Made by a program: the position numbers and the translations under genes. 64,000 nt of DNA from Pseudomonas oryzihabitans (GTDB taxonomy: Bacteria; Pseudomonadota; Gammaproteobacteria; Pseudomonadales; Pseudomonadaceae), in assembly GCF_007665395.1 (NCBI RefSeq), contig NZ_VDND01000004.1, positions 359,847 through 423,846 on the forward strand. The letters run 5' to 3'. The notes beneath the pieces were generated by a model that saw nothing but the letters and a program-made list of their open reading frames with translations, did no database searches and was not told the DNA's origin. Of this stretch, positions 1 through 10,811 are shown piece after piece. The first letter of the stretch is position 1, and the number at the start of each line of letters is the position of its first letter.

Positions 1-929
<929 letters not shown>

Positions 930-977
930 TCATGCCGCAGCGTCAAGGCTGCCCCATCCCAACCGAGGAGAAAATCC

Positions 978-1457
978 ATGCCTTCCTTCGACGTGGTATC
1001 GGAGCTGGACAAGCACGAAGTCACCAACGCCGTGGACAACGCCATGAAGGAGCTCGAACGCCGCTACGACCTGCGCGGCAAGGGCAGCTTCGAGGCCAAG
1101 GACCTGACCGTGACCCTCACCGCCGACGCCGATTTCCAGCTCGAGCAGATGCTGGAGATCCTCAAGGTCAACCTGGCCAAGCGCAAGATCGACGTCCAGT
1201 GCCTGGAGGTCAAGGATGCCTACGCCTCCGGCAAGACCGTGAAGCAGGAAACCACCCTGCGCGAGGGCATCGACAAGGAGCTGGCGAAGAAGATCGTCGC
1301 CCTGATTAAGGACAGCAAGATCAAGGTCCAGGCCGCCATCCAGGGCGAGCAGGTGCGCGTCACCGGCAAGAAGCGCGACGAGTTGCAGGAGGTCATTGCC
1401 CTGCTGCGTGGCCAGTCCCTGGGCATGCCGCTGCAGTTCGACAACTTCCGCGACTGA
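978..1457 (+). CDS. yajQ: YajQ family nucleotide-binding protein (UPF0234/DUF520)
   Basis: This 159-residue cytoplasmic protein belongs to the YajQ family, made of two ferredoxin-like domains. Family members bind cyclic di-GMP or other nucleotides and act as regulators or chaperone-like adaptors in Xanthomonas and Pseudomonas. The start [15 protein letters not shown], the central [16 protein letters not shown] and the end [14 protein letters not shown] tail (here [10 protein letters not shown]) are family hallmarks, and the length is normal. The ATG at 978 has GAGGAG 7 bases upstream. The reading frame stays open far upstream, but those extra residues overlap panE antisense and are not family sequence, so the ATG at 978 is chosen. 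It stands alone between panE (divergent) and mscS. Confidence 0.95.
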   Translation: MPSFDVVSELDKHEVTNAVDNAMKELERRYDLRGKGSFEAKDLTVTLTADADFQLEQMLEILKVNLAKRKIDVQCLEVKDAYASGKTVKQETTLREGIDKELAKKIVALIKDSKIKVQAAIQGEQVRVTGKKRDELQEVIALLRGQSLGMPLQFDNFRD

Positions 1458-1555
1458 GTCCCGCTCCGGAACCTCTCGGCCTACCGTCCGTCGCACATAG
1501 GGCGCCGCCCTTGCGGCCGCGCCCGACTTTTTTCCTGTGCGTGGAGAGGTAGACG

Positions 1556-2428
1556 ATGGATTTTAGTGCCCAGACCGATCACCTGCTGACGGCCTTCACG
1601 GCCTGGATACCGGTGATCCTGCAATATTGCGGCAAGGTGCTGCTGGCCCTGATCACCCTGTGGATCGGCTGGTGGATCATCAATCGCCTCACCGGGCGGC
1701 TGGCCGCGCTGTTCACCCTGAGGCACATGGACCAGGCCCTGGAAACCTTCGTGGTGACCCTGGTCAACATCGGCCTCAAGGTGATGCTGGTGATCAGCGT
1801 CGCCTCGATGATCGGCATCGCCACCACCTCCTTCGTCGCCGCCCTCGGCGCCGCCAGCCTGGCCATCGGCCTGTCGCTGCAGGGGAGCCTGGCCAACTTC
1901 GCCGGCGGGGTGCTGATCCTGCTGTTCCGCCCGTTCAAGATCGGCGACTACATCGAGGCCCAGGGCGTGCAGGGCACCGTCGACTCGATCCAGATCTTCC
2001 ACACCGTGCTGCGCACCGGCGACAACAAGACCGTCACCATCCCCAACGGCAACCTGTCCAACGGTATCATCACCAATCAGTCGCGGCAGACCACCCGGCA
2101 GATCGTCTTCGACGTCAAGGTGGGCTATGACGCCGATCTGCAGAAGGCCAAGCAGGTACTGACCGACATGGCCAAAGATCCGCGGGTCCTGGACAATCCC
2201 GCGCCCGCCATCGTGGTGGCCGGCCTGGGCGATACCTTCATCACCGTGTCCCTGCGCTGCTGGACCGCCAACAGTGACTTCTGGGGCACCCAGTTCAGCT
2301 TCAACGAGCAGATCCGCGACCGGCTGCGCGCCGAAGGCATCGACATCGCACTGCCCAGCCGGGTGGTGAAGGTGGTGGGCGACAAGGGCGACGACCGCGC
2401 CACGGCGGCGGCGCGCGGCGAAGCCTAG
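1556..2428 (+). CDS. mscS: small-conductance mechanosensitive channel MscS
   Basis: This 290-residue inner-membrane channel opens under membrane tension and releases solutes after osmotic downshock. Three hydrophobic segments occupy about residues 20-110. The pore-lining third helix carries the Ala/Gly-rich stretch FVAALGAASLAIGLSLQGSLANFAGG, shown here in parts: AALGAASLAIG then LQGSLANFAGG. The beta domain with RPFKIGDYIE and the loop VTIPNGNLSNGII follow, then the cytoplasmic alpha/beta cage. The length matches E. coli MscS (286). The SD GGAGAGG lies at 1543-1549. It converges with ampG; a much larger MscS relative is present at 15.4-18.7 kb. Confidence 0.94.
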   Translation: MDFSAQTDHLLTAFTAWIPVILQYCGKVLLALITLWIGWWIINRLTGRLAALFTLRHMDQALETFVVTLVNIGLKVMLVISVASMIGIATTSFVAALGAASLAIGLSLQGSLANFAGGVLILLFRPFKIGDYIEAQGVQGTVDSIQIFHTVLRTGDNKTVTIPNGNLSNGIITNQSRQTTRQIVFDVKVGYDADLQKAKQVLTDMAKDPRVLDNPAPAIVVAGLGDTFITVSLRCWTANSDFWGTQFSFNEQIRDRLRAEGIDIALPSRVVKVVGDKGDDRATAAARGEA

Positions 2429-2438
2429 CCGGGCAGGG

Positions 2439-2455
2439 GGCGGCCGCTGGCCGCC
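2439..2455. terminator. GC-rich hairpin between convergent mscS and ampG
   Basis: A perfect 7-bp inverted repeat (GGCGGCC, loop GCT, GGCCGCC) fills most of the 27-base gap between the two convergent stop codons. There is no T-run on either side, so intrinsic terminator function is doubtful. Confidence 0.3.
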
Positions 2456-4213
2456 TCAGTGTCCCTTGGCGGATTCGCTGGCGACCGGGGTGCGGCGCTG
2501 GCGCAGCCAGAGCGTCCCGATCAGCAGCAGCGTGGGGATGCCCATCAGGGCGGTCAGGGAGAAGAAGGAGCTGTAGCCGACGTGCTCCACCATGGCCCCC
2601 GAATAACCGCCCAGTAGCCGCGGCAACAGCAGCATCAGCGAGCTGAGCATGGCGTACTGGGTGGCCGAGAACCTCAGGTTGGTCAGGCTCGACAGGTAGG
2701 CGACGAAGGCCGAGGTGGCCATGCCGCCGCTGATGTTGTCGGCGCAGATGGTGGCGATCAGCAGCGGCACGTTGGCGCCGGTGGAGGCGATCAGCACGAA
2801 CAGCAGGTTGGTCAGCGCCGAGGCGGCGCCACCGAGGAACAGGATGGGCAGGATCCCCGCCCGGGTGATCAGCACCCCGCCCAGGCCGGCGCCGAGCAGG
2901 GTCATGAACACCCCGAAGATCTTGCTGACCCCGGCGATGGTTTCCTTGCTGTAGCCCACGTCGATATAGAAGACGCTGGCCATCACCCCCATCACCGTAT
3001 CGGACAGCCGATAGGTGGAAATCAGGCCGAGCAGCAGCAGCGCCTGCCATTGGTAACGCTGGATGAACTCGGTGATGGGGGTGAGCACCGGGGCCATCAG
3101 CCGGCGTCCGGGCGCGGTGAGGCACAGCCAGGCGATCAGGGCGTACATCAGGCCCCGTGGCCAGTAGCCCCCGGCGAAGGCCGACAGCCCCCCGGTGACC
3201 GCCACGATGAGCACGATCAGCAGGATCACCGAGACCATCTGGTGCACGAAGTCGAAGCGCGGCAGTTCCTCGGCATTGGCCGCGTCACGCAGCCGCAGGG
3301 GTTCGCGCATGCGCCGCATGAGGTCGCTCAGCGGCTTGGAGCAATAGCGGCCCCAGGGCGACAGGCAGCCGACGATGAACAGGGTGTAGAGCAGGGCGCG
3401 TGGCCACGCCTGGGCGATCGCCGCATTGATGGCGGCCGGGAGGGAGATCAGCATCACCAGCAGCAGCGCCACCGCCACCAGCTGGTGGTTGAAGCCGAAG
3501 CGCGATTCCGCCATGGCCATGGGCGCGGCCGGCTCCGGCTCGCGGATCAGCACGCTGGTCACCAACCCCGGCAACACTAGCAGGGCGAACAGCATGTAGG
3601 TGGTGGCCCAGGCGCTCTGGCTGTAGCCGAGCCTGGACGAGCCCAGCTCCTCGGCGAGGAACAGGGCGCCGGCGCTGGCCAGCAGGGCGGCGATGCGGTA
3701 ACCGGTCATGTAGCAGGCGGCGAGCGCGGCCTGGCGGTCGTCGTCGGCGATTTCCAGACGATAGGCGTCCACCGCGATGTCCTGGGTGGCCGAGGCGAAG
3801 GCCACCAGCACCGCCAGGGCGATCAACTGCTCCAGGTGCTGCTGCGGATTGCACAGCGCCATGCCGACCAGCCCCAGACCGACCAGGATCTGCGACAGCA
3901 CCAGCCAGGAACGGCGGCGGCCGAGCTTGCCGATCAGCGGCAGTTTCCAGAGGTCGAGCATCGGCGACCAGACCCACTTGAAGGCATAGGCCAGGCCGAT
4001 CCAGCTGGCGTAGCCGATGGTCTCGCGACTCACGCCGGCTTCGCGCAGCCACACCGACAGGGTGGAGAACACCAGCATGGCCGGCAGGCCCGCGGCGAAA
4101 CCCAGCAGCAGCATGGCCAGACAGGCCCTGGATTTGTAGGTGGAGACGGCTTCACGCCAGAAACGTGCAAACATGCCCTTGGGCTCGGAAAAAACGCGCA
4201 CTCTACTCGACAC
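2456..4213 (-). CDS. ampG: AmpG muropeptide permease (MFS)
   Basis: AmpG imports GlcNAc-anhydroMurNAc peptides released from peptidoglycan, feeding cell-wall recycling and, where present, AmpR-controlled beta-lactamase induction. The 585-residue protein is the long Pseudomonas form (12 MFS helices plus extra hydrophobic segments). N-terminal motifs include ACLAMLLLGFAAGLPAML, LSVWLREAGV and the MFS loop GLAYAFKWVWSPMLD; VDAYRLEIADD follows around residue 150. The longest frame begins at a GTG at 4213 and overlaps the end of the upstream alkyltransferase-like gene by 11 bases. An ATG at 4174 would shorten it by 13 residues. Neither has a strong SD, so the start is uncertain. The overlap suggests co-transcription and coupling with the upstream gene. 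Confidence 0.92.
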   Translation of the reverse strand: MSSRVRVFSEPKGMFARFWREAVSTYKSRACLAMLLLGFAAGLPAMLVFSTLSVWLREAGVSRETIGYASWIGLAYAFKWVWSPMLDLWKLPLIGKLGRRRSWLVLSQILVGLGLVGMALCNPQQHLEQLIALAVLVAFASATQDIAVDAYRLEIADDDRQAALAACYMTGYRIAALLASAGALFLAEELGSSRLGYSQSAWATTYMLFALLVLPGLVTSVLIREPEPAAPMAMAESRFGFNHQLVAVALLLVMLISLPAAINAAIAQAWPRALLYTLFIVGCLSPWGRYCSKPLSDLMRRMREPLRLRDAANAEELPRFDFVHQMVSVILLIVLIVAVTGGLSAFAGGYWPRGLMYALIAWLCLTAPGRRLMAPVLTPITEFIQRYQWQALLLLGLISTYRLSDTVMGVMASVFYIDVGYSKETIAGVSKIFGVFMTLLGAGLGGVLITRAGILPILFLGGAASALTNLLFVLIASTGANVPLLIATICADNISGGMATSAFVAYLSSLTNLRFSATQYAMLSSLMLLLPRLLGGYSGAMVEHVGYSSFFSLTALMGIPTLLLIGTLWLRQRRTPVASESAKGH

Positions 4214-4541
4214 TCTCAGCTGGATTCCACCGGTACCGACGCATGTCCACCCGGTCCTCGTGCAGCAATACGCCTTCGGCGCGCAAGCGCTCGCGCTGCT
4301 CGCGTCCGGACGGGCTGTCGCGGGTCAGGCTCGGCCGCCCATCCGCCGCGATCACCCGATGCCAGGGCAGGGCGCTGCCCTCTGGCAAGCGCCCCAGCAC
4401 CCAACCCACCCAGCGCGCCCCACGCCCCAGGCCGGCGAGTTCCGCCAGCTGGCCGTAGCTGACCACCCGCCCTGCGGGAATGGCGGCCAGCGCCAGGAAC
4501 ACTGCCTGGCGACGAGGTTCGGGGAGAGGAGAGGCGGTCAT
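4203..4541 (-). CDS. ybaZ: alkyltransferase-like protein (ATL/MGMT family)
   Basis: The 112-residue protein has the DNA-binding domain of O6-alkylguanine-DNA alkyltransferases (VVSYGQLAELAGLGRGARWVG). Its active site reads PWHRVIAADG, with Trp in place of the acceptor Cys of PCHRV. This is the signature of ATL proteins, which bind O6-alkylguanine lesions without removing the alkyl group and hand them to nucleotide excision repair. The start at 4541 (MTASPLPEPRR) is chosen because an upstream in-frame ATG at 4625 would add 28 residues with no family resemblance. Its stop overlaps the ampG start by 11 bases. Confidence 0.88.
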   Translation of the reverse strand: MTASPLPEPRRQAVFLALAAIPAGRVVSYGQLAELAGLGRGARWVGWVLGRLPEGSALPWHRVIAADGRPSLTRDSPSGREQRERLRAEGVLLHEDRVDMRRYRWNPAESVE

Positions 4542-4777
4542 GACGTCCTGTTGCTCCGGGGACAGAGTGCCAGTGTGCCGAAAAGTTTGGTTACGGTGGT
4601 GCTGAAACGTGTCGAGCTGCCGCATTCTTCCAGGATGACCCGCCTTTGAGCGGTATTTCCGGAAACTTGCCTAACTTTTACCCAGTAACGGTTGCGCCGC
4701 CCTCAGGCACCCGGATAATCGCGGCCTCTCGTTTCGTTACCTTTCCACCCAAGTCCACCCAAGGTGTCCTGGTGCCC

Positions 4778-5785
4778 ATGCGTTTTCGATTCCTTTCCTC
4801 GCTCGCGCTGTTGTCACTCGCCTCCTTCGCCCACGCCGACACGGTCTGGCTGAAGAACGGCGACCGCCTCACCGGAACCATCAAGCTGCTCGACAGCAAG
4901 AAGCTGCTGCTGCAGACCGAATACGGCGGCAACATTCCCCTGTCGTGGGACAAGATCAAGACCCTGCAGCGTGACAAGCCCGTCATCGTCCAGCGCGGCA
5001 AGTACGAGCCCGACTTCCCCGTGGAAAGCCTCAAGCCGGCCGACGACGGCCAGGTGGTGGTCACTACCACGGACGGCCAGCAGACCGTGCCGCTGGCGAG
5101 CATCACCCAGATCGTGCCGCCGCGTCCCTTCCTGCGCGATTTCGCCTGGAAGGGCAACATTGATGCCGGCCTGGACTACATCAGCTCGTCCGAAGACAGC
5201 GAAAAGTACGACATCGACTTCAAGACCCAGGCACGGCACGGCATGTGGCGGCACAACGCCAACGGCAGCTATGACCGCTACGAAGCCGATGGCGCGGTAT
5301 CGACCAGCAAGTACGATCTGCAGTACGCCCTGGATCGCTTCTTCGACGAGAAATTCTTCTGGCAGGGCCGCGCCGAATACAAGCGCGACTGGATCCAGGA
5401 GCTGGCCAAGCAGCGCACCCTAGGTACCGGTCCCGGTTACCAGTTCTGGGATAACGAGCTGGGCGCCTTCTCCCTCACCGGGCTGCTCAACCACAACCGC
5501 TACCAGTACAAGGACGGCGGTTCCGACCAGTTCCTCTCGGCGAGCATGAAGTGGGACTACAACCGGTACCTCTACGGTCAGACCATCCAGTTCTTCACCA
5601 CCGGCGAGATCGGCCGGCCGCTGGACAACACCGCCAACCTCACCTTCGACGGCGACGTCGGCCTGAGGTACAAGGTGACCAACTGGGCGTCCCTCAACCT
5701 CAAGGCGTCCAAGGAACTCACCAGCGGTGCCGAGGGCAACGTCAACCAGACCGAGTACACCGCCGGCGTCGGCGTCTCCTGGTAA
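4778..5785 (+). CDS. DUF481 family outer-membrane-type protein
   Basis: This 335-residue exported protein has a clear signal peptide (MRFRFLSSLALLSLASFAHA, cut after AHA at residue 20). A short N-terminal repeat region follows (DTVWLKNGDRLTGTIKLLDS, then YGGNIPLSWDKIKTL), resembling small SH3-like folds. The C-terminal DUF481 region (about 150-335) is rich in alternating aromatic strands (FFWQGRAEYKRDW, YQYKDGG, YTAGVGVSW) and ends in Trp, as expected for a beta-barrel in the outer membrane. Function is unknown; the family is sometimes called YdiY. The ATG at 4778 is the start that gives the signal peptide. The 236 bases between it and the divergent ATL gene should hold both promoters, but no clear boxes were found. 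Confidence 0.85.
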   Translation: MRFRFLSSLALLSLASFAHADTVWLKNGDRLTGTIKLLDSKKLLLQTEYGGNIPLSWDKIKTLQRDKPVIVQRGKYEPDFPVESLKPADDGQVVVTTTDGQQTVPLASITQIVPPRPFLRDFAWKGNIDAGLDYISSSEDSEKYDIDFKTQARHGMWRHNANGSYDRYEADGAVSTSKYDLQYALDRFFDEKFFWQGRAEYKRDWIQELAKQRTLGTGPGYQFWDNELGAFSLTGLLNHNRYQYKDGGSDQFLSASMKWDYNRYLYGQTIQFFTTGEIGRPLDNTANLTFDGDVGLRYKVTNWASLNLKASKELTSGAEGNVNQTEYTAGVGVSW

Positions 5786-5818
5786 CGTCATGTTTCCCTG
5801 ACTGCCGTACAGACCGTC

Positions 5819-5844
5819 AAGGCCGCGATTCTCGCGGCCTTTTC
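5819..5844 (+). terminator. rho-independent terminator after the DUF481 gene
   Basis: The 8-bp stem GGCCGCGA/TCGCGGCC with a 3-base loop is flanked by AA on the left and TTTT on the right, 33 bases after the stop codon. Confidence 0.85.
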
Positions 5845-5936
5845 GTCTGCGCGGGGCCCGGCGCGAGCACCTTGAAATCGGCCTGGCCGCCTCCATCTCT
5901 TGGCTTTCAACCGGTTTCTACCGTGAAGGACTCGAG

Positions 5937-6395
5937 ATGCGCGTGACCGCCTTACTCTTCTTGCTGTTTCCCTTTGTGGAACTGGCTGTTCTCATCAAGA
6001 TCGGCAGCGAAATCGGCGTGCTCGCCACCTTCGCCCTGCTGCTGCTGAGCTTCCTGATCGGCGTCGCCCTGCTGCGCATCGCCGGTTTCACCACCCTCTG
6101 GCGCATCCGCATGCGCCTGGCCCAGGGGCAGATGCCCGAGCAGGAGGTCATCCAGGGCCTGACCCTGGCGATCGCCGGCGCCCTGCTGATCTTCCCCGGC
6201 TTCATCAGTGACGTCCTGGCCCTCGTCTGCCTCCTGCCGGTCACCCGCAAGGCCCTGCTGGGCGCGGTGATCGCCCGGGTAACCCGGCGCCCTCCCGATG
6301 CCCAGGGCTATCAGCCGGGTCCCGGCCATTCCGCGCCCCATCGCCCCGAGGTCATCGAAGGTGAAGTGATCCACCGCGATGAGGAAAAGCGCTAA
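5937..6395 (+). CDS. fxsA: FxsA family membrane protein
   Basis: This 152-residue cytoplasmic-membrane protein is related to FxsA, whose overproduction relieves exclusion of phage T7 by the F plasmid; its native role is unclear. The pattern is typical: a start MRVTALLFLLFPFVELAVLIKIG, hydrophobic segments at about 3-25, 29-50 and 80-105, the motif PGFISDVLALVCLLP, and a polar C-terminus ending in GEVIHRDEEKR. The SD AAGGA sits 8 bases before the ATG. It lies directly upstream of groES, the usual gamma-proteobacterial arrangement, but groES has its own heat-shock promoter. Confidence 0.92.
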   Translation: MRVTALLFLLFPFVELAVLIKIGSEIGVLATFALLLLSFLIGVALLRIAGFTTLWRIRMRLAQGQMPEQEVIQGLTLAIAGALLIFPGFISDVLALVCLLPVTRKALLGAVIARVTRRPPDAQGYQPGPGHSAPHRPEVIEGEVIHRDEEKR

Positions 6396-6412
6396 AAATT
6401 TTGCGGGCCACC

Positions 6413-6440
6413 CTTGAAATGCCTGGCGACAACCTCATGT
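6413..6440 (+). promoter_or_regulatory. sigma32 heat-shock promoter of groESL
   Basis: CTTGAAA at 6413-6419 and CCTCATGT at 6433-6440, separated by 13 bases, match the sigma32 (RpoH) consensus CTTGAAA and CCCCATNT very closely. It lies about 145 bases upstream of the groES ATG, leaving a long 5' leader. Confidence 0.88.
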
Positions 6441-6584
6441 AGCGGACACCGCAAGGTTGTCGCCGCGAGGCGAGCAGGTTTCGCGTCCCGTCATGCACGG
6501 GGCGCACCCGGCGCAGCCGGTCAAAACAAACTGCCGATGCAGTCATCGGCGCTGGAAACACTCAGAACTTTGGGAGATACGACA

Positions 6585-6878
6585 ATGGCGCTTCGTCCTC
6601 TGCATGATCGCGTTGTGATCCGTCGCAGCGAAGAAGAGACCAAATCCGCTGGCGGCATCGTGCTGCCGGGCTCGGCTGCCGAAAAGCCGAACCGCGGTGA
6701 AGTGGTTGCCGTAGGCACTGGACGCGTGCTGGACAACGGTGAAGTCCGGGCTCCGGCGGTAAAAGTGGGTGACAAGGTGGTGTTCGGTCCTTATTCCGGC
6801 AGCAATGCCATCAAGGTCGATGGCGAAGAACTGCTGGTGATGGCCGAGTCCGAAATCCTGGCCGTCATCGAAGGCTGA
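6585..6878 (+). CDS. groES: co-chaperonin GroES (Cpn10)
   Basis: GroES forms the heptameric lid on GroEL that closes the folding chamber with ATP. The 97-residue protein has the full family pattern: [14 protein letters not shown], the mobile loop [20 protein letters not shown] with its GGIVL anchor, [24 protein letters not shown] and [13 protein letters not shown] at the end. Length is normal. GGGAG precedes the ATG. It is the first gene of the groESL operon, 39 bases before groEL. Confidence 0.98.
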   Translation: MALRPLHDRVVIRRSEEETKSAGGIVLPGSAAEKPNRGEVVAVGTGRVLDNGEVRAPAVKVGDKVVFGPYSGSNAIKVDGEELLVMAESEILAVIEG

Positions 6879-6905
6879 TCCCCGCTCACTTTTCGAATTT
6901 CTTAG

Positions 6906-8558
<1,653 letters not shown>

Positions 8559-8586
8559 GAACCGCTCCGGCCCCCGGGCCGAGCCG

Positions 8587-8621
8587 AACCCCGGTGCTCC
8601 TCGCGGACACCGGGGTTTTTT
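8587..8621 (+). terminator. rho-independent terminator of groESL
   Basis: A 10-bp perfect stem (AACCCCGGTG/CACCGGGGTT) with an 11-base loop is followed by TTTT, 28 bases after the groEL stop. Confidence 0.92.
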
Positions 8622-8755
8622 CATGGCCGGTGATCCTGGCTGACCCCACCCTGAGCGCCGCCGCTGCGCTGGTGGAGGGCGTGGGCTGCAGGTAGGCTCT
8701 GTGCCTAACGAGCAATGACGGCCCCTGCGATGGGCCCGGGCAAGAGGTCAGCGAC

Positions 8756-9430
8756 ATGCGTATCCTGGTGGTGGAAGACAACAAGGACATCCTCAGCAAC
8801 CTGCTGGATTACCTCAGTCTCAAGGGCTACAGCGTGGATTGCGCCCAGGATGGCCTGTCCGGCCTGCACCTGGCCGCGACCGAGCACTACGACCTGCTGA
8901 TCCTCGACATCATGCTGCCCGGCATCGATGGCTACACCCTTTGCCAGCGCCTGCGCCAGGACGCCCGGCGCGATACCCCGGTCATCATGCTCACCGCCCG
9001 CGATCAGCTCGACGATCGCCTGGAAGGCTTCCGCTCCGGCGCCGACGACTACCTGGTCAAGCCCTTCGCCCTGTCCGAACTGGCCGCGCGCGTCGAGGCG
9101 GTGATGCGGCGGACCAAGGGCGGCGGCCGCCGCCAGTTGCAGGTGGCCGACCTCAGCTACGACCTGGACACCCTGGAGGTGAGTCGCGCCGGTACGCCGC
9201 TCAAGCTCAATCCCATCGGCCTGAAGATCCTCGCGCTGCTGATGCAGAAGAGTCCCCACGTGGTGCGCCGCGAGTTCCTGGAGGAGGCGGTCTGGGGCGA
9301 GGACTATCCGGACAGCGACAGCCTGCGCAGCCATGTCCACCAATTGCGCCAGGTGATCGACAAGCCCTTCGCCCAGCCGCTGCTGCGGACCATCCACGGC
9401 GTGGGCTACAAGCTGGTCGAGCAGGATTAG
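8756..9430 (+). CDS. colR: response regulator ColR (OmpR family)
   Basis: ColR is the DNA-binding half of ColRS, a Pseudomonas system that maintains the envelope under metal, polymyxin or phenol stress and controls membrane-modifying genes. The 224-residue protein has a receiver domain (1-118) with the acidic pair ED at 7-8, phospho-acceptor Asp51 in LLILDIMLPG, Thr at LTARDQ and Lys in LVKPF. A winged-helix output domain (127-222) contains the recognition segment SDSLRSHVHQLRQVID. AGAGG lies upstream of the ATG. colS follows after two bases. Identification as ColR rather than another OmpR-type regulator rests on close resemblance of the N-terminal half to remembered ColR sequence and on the colS-methyltransferase-InaA-pncB neighbourhood. 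Confidence 0.9.
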   Translation: MRILVVEDNKDILSNLLDYLSLKGYSVDCAQDGLSGLHLAATEHYDLLILDIMLPGIDGYTLCQRLRQDARRDTPVIMLTARDQLDDRLEGFRSGADDYLVKPFALSELAARVEAVMRRTKGGGRRQLQVADLSYDLDTLEVSRAGTPLKLNPIGLKILALLMQKSPHVVRREFLEEAVWGEDYPDSDSLRSHVHQLRQVIDKPFAQPLLRTIHGVGYKLVEQD

Positions 9431-9432
9431 CC

Positions 9433-10749
9433 ATGGAATATCACCTGAGCCTGTCGCGGCGGATCGTCATCGCCTTCGTGCTGATGACCTTCCTGGTCGG
9501 CGGCGTGTTTTCCCTGGGCATCGTCGCGGTGGTCCACACCGTGGAGGAACGGCTGATCTCCACCGACCTGCGCAACGAACTGGACCGCATGGTGCAGCGC
9601 GACATGAGACGCGGCGGCCAGCCGGTGCTGGACCCCGACATGCGCCTGTATTTCGTGCCGCTGGCCGATGCCGCGCAGCTGCCCGCGCACCTGCGCGACC
9701 TACCGGCGGGCTTCAGCGAGGTGGAAGAAGACCACCAGTACTTCTATGCCTACGTGGCCGAGATCGACGGCAATCACTTCGTGCTGTTGCAGAACCAGAG
9801 TGATTTCGAGGCGCGCGAGCGGCTGCTCTACAAGGTGGTGCTGATCGGCTTCCTGAGCAGCGTGGCACTGGCCTGGCTGCTGGGCTGGGCGCTGGCGCGG
9901 CGGGTGATCGCCCCGGTGGTACGGCTGGCGCGCCAGGTACGGCGCCGCGACCAGATCCTCGATGTGACGCCGCCGCTGGCGCCGGACTATGCCAAGGACG
10001 AGGTCGGCGAACTGGCCGGTGCCTTCGACGATGCCTTCGATCGGCTGCGGGCCGCCCTTGTGCGCGAGCGGCTGTTCACCAGCGATGTCAGCCATGAGCT
10101 GCGCACTCCGCTGATGGTGATCAATTCCTCCTGCGAACTGCTGGCCGCCGCGCCGAACCTGCCGCCACGCGCTCAGGGCCCGCTGGAGCGCATGACCCGC
10201 GCCGCGCGGGAGATGCAGGAGCTGGTGCAGACCTTCCTCGCCCTGGCGCGCAACCAGGGTGACAACGATACCCAGGTACCGCGGGCCACCCTGGCCGAGG
10301 TGGCGCGGCGCCAGACCGCGGAGTGGCAGGCGGCGGTGGAAGCCAAGGGCCTGCAATGGCGCCTTAGCGTGGCGCCGGAGGCCGATCGCTACCTCTGGCA
10401 CGAGCCCTTCCTGCGCGCGGTGATGAGCAATCTGCTACGCAACGCCCTGCACTACACCGAGCGCGGCTACATAGGGCTGCAGGTGGGCGCCACCGGTTTC
10501 GCCGTCGAGGACAGCGGCGTGGGCATTCCCGAGGAGCAGCGCGAGGCCATGTTCCAGCCGTTCGTGAGGGGCGCCGAGGGGCGCGGCGAGGGGCTCGGGC
10601 TGGGGCTGTCGCTGGTGCGGCGGATCTGCCAGTTGCAGGGCTGGAGCGTGGCCCTGGGCGATAGCGCCGTGGGCGGCTGTCGCTTCGACATCAGCCTGGG
10701 CAGCGAAAGGGTAGCAGCGGGAGATGACAGAATTTTCACAAGCGCTTGA
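9433..10749 (+). CDS. colS: sensor histidine kinase ColS
   Basis: This 438-residue inner-membrane kinase pairs with ColR. Transmembrane segments lie at about 10-33 and 131-153 and bracket a periplasmic domain of about 100 residues. Two ExxE motifs are visible there, E96-V-E-E99 and E126-A-R-E129, along with His35 and Glu38 close to the first membrane helix. The ColS family is known to sense zinc and ferric iron through periplasmic Glu residues in an ExxE motif, so the sensing site looks intact. A HAMP-like linker is followed by the dimerisation/phospho-His motif TSDVSHELRTPLMVI and the ATPase boxes NLLRNALHYT, VEDSGVGIP and GEGLGLGLSLVRR. It starts two bases after colR and is presumably co-transcribed with it. 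Confidence 0.92.
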   Translation: MEYHLSLSRRIVIAFVLMTFLVGGVFSLGIVAVVHTVEERLISTDLRNELDRMVQRDMRRGGQPVLDPDMRLYFVPLADAAQLPAHLRDLPAGFSEVEEDHQYFYAYVAEIDGNHFVLLQNQSDFEARERLLYKVVLIGFLSSVALAWLLGWALARRVIAPVVRLARQVRRRDQILDVTPPLAPDYAKDEVGELAGAFDDAFDRLRAALVRERLFTSDVSHELRTPLMVINSSCELLAAAPNLPPRAQGPLERMTRAAREMQELVQTFLALARNQGDNDTQVPRATLAEVARRQTAEWQAAVEAKGLQWRLSVAPEADRYLWHEPFLRAVMSNLLRNALHYTERGYIGLQVGATGFAVEDSGVGIPEEQREAMFQPFVRGAEGRGEGLGLGLSLVRRICQLQGWSVALGDSAVGGCRFDISLGSERVAAGDDRIFTSA

Positions 10750-10811
10750 CCGGGGTTTGACAGCGGCCTGAGTAGGGTAGCGGCACCTCTCTACTCCCAG
10801 GAGCCGCCTCC

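Noticed and set aside
4203..4541. Active O6-methylguanine methyltransferase
   Set aside because: The acceptor Cys of the PCHRV motif is Trp, so the protein cannot accept the alkyl group.
8622..8755. tRNA or small RNA between groEL and colR
   Set aside because: No cloverleaf, CCA end or promoter-terminator pair was found after the groESL terminator.
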